Assembly: GCA_024698065.1 (NCBI GenBank)
Contig: JAILRR010000025.1
Span: 1 to 9,624 of the forward strand
Source: Bacilli bacterium
GTDB lineage: Bacteria > Bacillota_I > Bacilli_A > RFN20 > CAG-826
Reading direction: 5' to 3'
DNA: 9,624 nt
Shown: piece by piece, positions 6,660 to 9,624 of the stretch
Layout of the letters: each line of letters opens with the position of its first letter
Position numbering within the stretch: position 1 is the first letter of the stretch
Notes under the pieces: model-generated
The model's input: only the letters and a program-made list of their open reading frames with translations
The model's database searches: none
What the model was told of the DNA's origin: nothing
Program-made: the position numbers and the translations under genes

Positions 6660-6702
6660 ATTTTACCTATGTAAGCGCTCACGCATAAGCCAAACATGTC
6701 AA
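6660..6702 (-). promoter_or_regulatory. Promoter region of the GH43 gene with a LacI/CcpA-like operator
   Basis: TGTAAGCGCTCACG on the plus strand (6670-6683) matches the catabolite-responsive element form TGNAANCGNTNNCA at all fixed positions but the last base. Its core GTAAGCGCTCAC is a near-palindrome (10 of 12 bases). Such sites bind CcpA or sugar-specific LacI-family repressors. On the minus strand a possible -10 TAAAAT (6665-6660) and a poor -35 TTATGC (6688-6683), 17 bp apart, would place the operator between the boxes. A TTGACA also occurs at 6702-6697 but lacks a -10 at the right distance. The operator is more convincing than the core promoter. Confidence 0.5.
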
Positions 6703-6729
6703 AATCGCATGGCAATCTTGGGTTTTAGC

Positions 6730-7536
6730 CTACGGCTTTTCCAATTCTCCCCTCTTATCTCCCACCATCAAAAGGACGTCTTCGGCGCTTTCAATCAGGA
6801 ACGCTCCTTCCTTAATAAGAGTGTTGCAGGCGCTTTCCTCGGTCGCCTTAAAAGGCACACAGCCAACGTCTTTATTGGAATTTAAAGCGTAATTCACCGT
6901 TATCAGAGTTCCGCTTCTTTTGGCCGCTTCCCCCACAACGACCGCTTTCGACAAAGCGGCGACGATTCGATTCCTAAGTGGGAAAGTCTCGTGGGTCGGT
7001 TTCGTCATCGATGGGTATTCAGAGATGACGAGGCCTTCTTTCTTGATTCTTTCATAAACGGGCGTGTTCTCGCTTGGGTAACAATAGTCGATGCCATTTC
7101 CAAGCACGGCAACAGCCCTTCCTTTGCTCTCTAAAGCCGCCTCCAGGGCCGCTACATCGATTCCGCGGGCAAGACCGCTAATTATGCTGTAGCCATACTT
7201 AGAGAGCCTAGAACAGATGTTTTTGGCCATCTCATTGCCATATGGGGTTGAATTCCTCGAACCGACATATGAAATACATTTCGATGAGTCATCCAAAAGA
7301 GAAAGATCCCCGTGATAGAAAAGAACAATCGGGGGTTTATAGGTTTGTTTAAGGGAAAGAGGATATTCAGGATCAATTAAGGTTACGTATTTGCTTTGTG
7401 ACGTTGAGGCGAGTTTTTGATATAGCTCCTCATCCGGCTTTTCTTTGTCCTGAACAGCTTGGGCTATCTTGTCCCAGTTGCCCTCATATTTGAGAGCGAG
7501 ATAATGAAGAATCTGGTTTGGTTTTAAAAATGACAT
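6730..7536 (-). CDS. dprA: DNA-processing protein DprA (Smf)
   Basis: DprA binds incoming single-stranded DNA during transformation and loads RecA. It is also kept in many bacteria not known to be competent. The extended Rossmann fold is clear: YVGSRNSTPYG (90-100), SGLARGIDVAALEAAL (120-135), AVLGNGIDYCYP (143-154), ISEYP (171-175), FPLRNRIVAALS (185-196), and VVGEAAKRSGTLITVNYAL (200-218). A helical N-terminal region of about 60 residues precedes it. At 268 residues it is somewhat short and has no C-terminal winged-helix domain, as in several Firmicutes forms. The ATG at 7536 has a strong Shine-Dalgarno (GGAGG, 7543-7547). It follows rnhB after 54 nt and probably shares its transcript, perhaps with a promoter of its own. 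No clear terminator lies between it and the GH43 gene. Confidence 0.95.
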   Translation of the reverse strand: MSFLKPNQILHYLALKYEGNWDKIAQAVQDKEKPDEELYQKLASTSQSKYVTLIDPEYPLSLKQTYKPPIVLFYHGDLSLLDDSSKCISYVGSRNSTPYGNEMAKNICSRLSKYGYSIISGLARGIDVAALEAALESKGRAVAVLGNGIDYCYPSENTPVYERIKKEGLVISEYPSMTKPTHETFPLRNRIVAALSKAVVVGEAAKRSGTLITVNYALNSNKDVGCVPFKATEESACNTLIKEGAFLIESAEDVLLMVGDKRGELEKP

Positions 7537-7567
7537 AGAATCCCTCCACTTCTCATATATGGCGGGA

Positions 7568-7594
7568 ATCCTATTTTTTCCGAAAATTCGTCAA
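7568..7594 (-). promoter_or_regulatory. Possible weak promoter of dprA
   Basis: TTGACG (7594-7589), overlapping the rnhB stop codon, and TAGGAT (7573-7568) lie upstream of the dprA ribosome binding site. The 15-bp spacing is shorter than normal and the -10 box is poor, so dprA may depend on readthrough from rnhB. Confidence 0.25.
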
Positions 7595-8211
7595 CAAAGT
7601 TTCGGGCTGTCGTCCAAAAGATACTTTATCGGGGCGAACGTTTTGCGGTGAACATGCTCAATCGGCCCATATTTCATGATCGCGTCGATGTGGGCTTTCG
7701 TCCCATATCCTTTGTGCTTGGCAAAACCATACTCAGGATACTCTTTGTCTAGTTCATCCATGTATCTGTCACGGCTCACTTTAGCGAGGATTGAGGCCGC
7801 GGCGACATTAAGGCACTGGGCATCGCCTTTGATCATCGCGATGACCTTTTTGTCTTTGATGTATAGAGGCATAGCGTCGGTGATGATTAGATCGTAATCA
7901 ATGCCAATCTGCTCGATGGCTTTCTTCATGCAGATCTTCGTGGCTTCATAGATGTTGTATTTGTCAATGTCGTCGGCGCTCACAGAAGCGATGCCATAAG
8001 CCAAAGCCTTTTCCTTAATCTCATCGAAAAGAGCCTCACGTTTTTTGGCGGTGAGTTTTTTGGAATCGTCAATGAGCTCATCCTCGAAATCCGGAGGGAA
8101 TAAAGCGGCTGCAGCAAAGACAGGCCCAGCGAGAGGACCGCGCCCAGCCTCATCGACCCCTACGATCAATTTGCAGAATGAGGAATAGAACTCTTTTTCT
8201 TTGTTCAGCAT
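7591..8211 (-). CDS. rnhB: Ribonuclease HII
   Basis: RNase HII cuts RNA in RNA-DNA hybrids and starts removal of single ribonucleotides from DNA. The 206-residue protein shows the DEDD active site: Asp20 and Glu21 in VDEAGRGPLAGP, Asp112 in IITDAMPL, and Asp130 in KGDAQCLNVAAASI. The GRG loop (23-25) and the tyrosine of KGYGT (about 169), which reads the RNA-DNA junction in this family, are present. The ATG at 8211 shares its A with the rbgA stop codon (TAATG), a one-base overlap indicating translational coupling. Neighbours match rplS-rbgA-rnhB of Bacillus. Length is slightly below Bacillus RnhB, which has a longer N-terminus, but typical of the compact bacterial form. Confidence 0.97.
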   Translation of the reverse strand: MLNKEKEFYSSFCKLIVGVDEAGRGPLAGPVFAAAALFPPDFEDELIDDSKKLTAKKREALFDEIKEKALAYGIASVSADDIDKYNIYEATKICMKKAIEQIGIDYDLIITDAMPLYIKDKKVIAMIKGDAQCLNVAAASILAKVSRDRYMDELDKEYPEYGFAKHKGYGTKAHIDAIMKYGPIEHVHRKTFAPIKYLLDDSPKLC

Positions 8212-9074
8212 TATGGTCTTTCTAAACTGATTTTACCGAAATGGCCTTCTTGGAAATCTTTGAAAATAGAAGATGTCGCCTTGATCGTATCAAAGGCGCC
8301 GTTCTTCAAAAGATATCCGCGATTTTTGGCGACTATTTCTAACACTTCTTCGGCTTCAAGTTTGGTTAAATCTTCAATTCCATAGCGGTTTTGCAAGCAG
8401 TTTTTGTAATTTTCGCGAAGGAAAACAAACAAGAAACGGTATAGTTCATCAAGAGGAAGGACATCTTCTTTGATGCTTCCAAGAATGGCCAAACGTCTAG
8501 CGGTCAACGGCCCTTCGTAGTTCATCGGAAGGATACCTGGAGTATCAAGCAAAACGAAGTCTCCGGAGAGTTTGATCCACTGCTCGCTTCTTGTGACGCC
8601 TGGGGTGTTAGCGGCTCTTGCGACACGCTTGCCAGCGAGATTATTTATGAGGGTGCTCTTACCAACATTAGGGATGCCAACGATAAGAAGTTTGAGAGGC
8701 TGTTTCTTCATGCCAACCTTCTTCTCTTTTTCGCGTTTCTTGAGGACAAGAGGTTCACTCATCTCATTAAGGACTTTGAAAACCTTCTCGCCTTTTAGGT
8801 TGCTAGCGAAACAGGCAATTCCTTCTTGGTTATATTTGGCGATCCACCTAGAGGTAACTAAGGTATCGGCTTTGTCGTTTTTCGAGAGGACAATCAAATG
8901 AGGCTTGTTTCCAATAAGCTCATTGAGCATCGGATTGCGCGTTGAAAATGGCGCTCTCGCATCGGCGACCTCAACCACGATGTCGGCATTCTTGACGAAA
9001 GGAGCCATCTCGCGGAGGGCCTTAGCCATATGGCCAGGGAAATAATGGACGTTCTTCTGCTGCTGATTGTTCAT
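8211..9074 (-). CDS. rbgA: Ribosome biogenesis GTPase RbgA (YlqF)
   Basis: RbgA is a GTPase needed for a late step in 50S subunit assembly in Bacillus. The motifs appear in the circularly permuted order of this family: G4-like SKND (64-67), G5 around Ser91, the P-loop GIPNVGKST (133-141), G2 in TPGVT (157-161) and G3 DTPG (177-180). The N-terminal HYFPGHMAKA, with the catalytic histidine at about position 10, is present, as is a C-terminal helical domain. The G4 motif has Ser where Asn is usual (NKxD). The 287-residue length is normal. The ATG at 9074 is preceded directly by an in-frame TAG and by no Shine-Dalgarno, and the promoter ends only 7 nt upstream, so the mRNA should be leaderless. 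The next internal ATG would remove the FPGH motif. It is coupled to rnhB. Confidence 0.96.
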   Translation of the reverse strand: MNNQQQKNVHYFPGHMAKALREMAPFVKNADIVVEVADARAPFSTRNPMLNELIGNKPHLIVLSKNDKADTLVTSRWIAKYNQEGIACFASNLKGEKVFKVLNEMSEPLVLKKREKEKKVGMKKQPLKLLIVGIPNVGKSTLINNLAGKRVARAANTPGVTRSEQWIKLSGDFVLLDTPGILPMNYEGPLTARRLAILGSIKEDVLPLDELYRFLFVFLRENYKNCLQNRYGIEDLTKLEAEEVLEIVAKNRGYLLKNGAFDTIKATSSIFKDFQEGHFGKISLERP

Positions 9075-9081
9075 CTAATAA

Positions 9082-9110
9082 AGTATAAGAATTCTTATGA
9101 ATTAAGACAA
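9082..9110 (-). promoter_or_regulatory. Promoter of rbgA-rnhB placed for a leaderless transcript
   Basis: On the minus strand TTGTCT (9110-9105) and TATACT (9087-9082) are 17 bp apart. Only seven bases (TTATTAG) separate the -10 box from the rbgA ATG, so transcription should start on the G at 9075 or the A of the start codon at 9074. The -35 box directly follows the T-run of the rplS terminator. Confidence 0.6.
9085..9098. repeat. Perfect 14-bp palindrome inside the rbgA promoter
   Basis: ATAAGAATTCTTAT is a perfect palindrome between the -35 and -10 boxes and covers three bases of the -10. A protein bound here would block RNA polymerase, so it is a candidate operator. An A-T-rich palindrome can also arise by chance. 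Confidence 0.35.
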
Positions 9111-9141
9111 AATAAAACCGCCCTCAATTGAAAGGGCGGTT
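9111..9141 (-). terminator. Intrinsic terminator of rplS
   Basis: On the minus strand AACCGCCCT (9141-9133) pairs perfectly with AGGGCGGTT (9124-9116), a 9-bp GC-rich stem with an 8-nt loop. A T-rich tail (TTTTATTTT, counting the last two stem bases) follows. It lies 18 nt after the rplS stop and directly abuts the rbgA -35 box. Confidence 0.88.
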
Positions 9142-9159
9142 CCAGTCACTTCTTGAGAT

Positions 9160-9531
9160 TTACTTAGCTTCGGCAGCTTTTGGGGCTTTGCCTTGCTTGA
9201 TACGGGCGGATTTGCCGCTGAGTCCACGCATGTAGTGGATTCTGGCACGGCGGACCTTACCGTAACGGGTAACTTCGACTTTGGCGATGCTTGGGGAGTT
9301 GACAGGGAAGGTTCTTTCCACGCCGACGCCACTGGACATCTTACGGACGACGAAGGTTTCGCTGACACCATGACCGCGACGTTGGATAACGACGCCCTCA
9401 TAGACCTGAATACGCTCTTTCTTGTTCTCGACGATGCGGTAGTAAACCTTGACGGTGTCACCACTGGAGAACTGTGGGATGTCATCGCGAATCTGCTTGG
9501 CAGTGATCTCATTGACAATGTTGTTGTTCAT
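9160..9531 (-). CDS. rplS: 50S ribosomal protein L19
   Basis: L19 is a large-subunit protein at the interface with the 30S subunit (bridge B8 region). Family motifs are plain: FSSGDTVKVYYRI (21-33), QVYEGVVIQRRG (42-53), ETFVVRKMSSGVGVERTFP (58-76), and KVRRARIHYMRGLSGKSARIK near the end. At 123 residues it carries a short Lys/Ala-rich tail (GKAPKAAEAK) beyond the usual ending near 115. The ATG at 9531 has an ideal Shine-Dalgarno, AGGAGG, 9 nt away. A strong terminator follows, so it is not cotranscribed with rbgA to any large extent. rimM and trmD would be expected upstream, outside the window. Confidence 0.98.
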   Translation of the reverse strand: MNNNIVNEITAKQIRDDIPQFSSGDTVKVYYRIVENKKERIQVYEGVVIQRRGHGVSETFVVRKMSSGVGVERTFPVNSPSIAKVEVTRYGKVRRARIHYMRGLSGKSARIKQGKAPKAAEAK

Positions 9532-9549
9532 GAATCTTTTCCTCCTAAC

Positions 9550-9624
9550 TTAGAATTTGCTCTTCAGGTTCACGTCTAGTGACAGACGGCGGAGCCTGCG
9601 TATCGCTTTCGCGCACCGAATATA
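9550..9624 (-). promoter_or_regulatory. GC-rich foldable leader upstream of rplS (candidate L19 leader, cut by the window edge)
   Basis: No recognisable gene covers these bases. On the minus strand the hairpin CGTCT-gtcact-AGACG (9588-9573) is enclosed by CAGG/CCTG (9598-9595 with 9568-9565). Upstream, CGC-GAAA-GCG (9613-9604) is a hairpin with a GNRA loop, and TGCG/CGCA can enclose it. A leader RNA before rplS is known in Firmicutes; whether this is a member needs a covariance search. The alternative is the end of an upstream gene: two minus-strand frames stay open from the edge, ending in TAA or TAG next to the ribosome binding site. Their translations do not resemble a TrmD C-terminus that I know. 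Confidence 0.35.

Noticed and set aside
6697..6702. TTGACA as -35 box for the GH43 gene
   Set aside because: At 17 bp the -10 position would be AGCGCT. The nearest acceptable box (TACATA) is 23 bp away, too far.
6719..6740. Small hairpin AGCC/GGCT at the dprA stop as a terminator
   Set aside because: The stem is only four pairs and no T-run follows on the minus strand. T residues follow it on the plus strand, where no gene ends.
9102..9579. Open frames on both strands over rplS (138 codons minus, 128 codons plus)
   Set aside because: L19 is unmistakable in its own frame. The others are low-complexity Ser/Arg-rich or Asp/Gly-rich shadows.

Overview
The window is a run of housekeeping genes from a Firmicutes-type genome, probably class Bacilli. 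Every gene lies on the minus strand, so transcription runs from the right edge to the left. The order is rplS, rbgA, rnhB, dprA, a GH43 lipoprotein, topA, trmFO, xerC, rpsB. Without the GH43 gene this is the order remembered from Bacillus (rplS-rbgA-rnhB ... dprA-topA-trmFO-codV/xerC ... rpsB). topA and rnhB end in TGA and tryptophans are encoded by TGG, so the standard bacterial code is used and a Mycoplasma-type code is excluded. The moderate GC content, standard code and polysaccharide-degrading lipoprotein would suit an uncultured gut or rumen relative of Erysipelotrichales or Acholeplasmatales. That placement is inference.

Layout from right to left. 9624-9532: GC-rich, foldable leader of rplS. 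9531-9160: rplS (ribosomal protein L19), closed by a strong terminator. 9110-7591: rbgA (50S assembly GTPase) and rnhB (RNase HII), joined by a TAATG overlap and read from a promoter placed so close to rbgA that the mRNA should be leaderless. dprA (7536-6730) follows after 54 nt. 6702-5099: a self-contained unit with an operator/promoter region, a GH43 lipoprotein gene and a terminator. 4989-623: a topA-trmFO-xerC operon with a near-consensus sigma-A promoter, two coding overlaps (ATGA, then 8 nt) and a terminator at 546-575. 567-1: rpsB (ribosomal protein S2, cut by the window edge), with its own promoter and a structured leader of about 140 nt.

The housekeeping genes cover ribosome building (L19, S2, RbgA), nucleic acid upkeep (RNase HII, DprA, topoisomerase I, XerC) and tRNA modification (TrmFO). 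The GH43 enzyme is the only exported, nutrition-related product. I see no CRISPR array, transposon, phage gene, tRNA or defence cassette, and no clearly new multigene system. The points worth following up are regulatory: the rpsB leader with two competing helices and a five-codon ORF whose stop overlaps the rpsB start; the predicted leaderless rbgA message with a perfect palindrome inside its promoter; two junctions where a terminator and the next promoter share the same DNA; and a carbohydrate-utilisation gene with a LacI/CcpA-like operator between dprA and topA.
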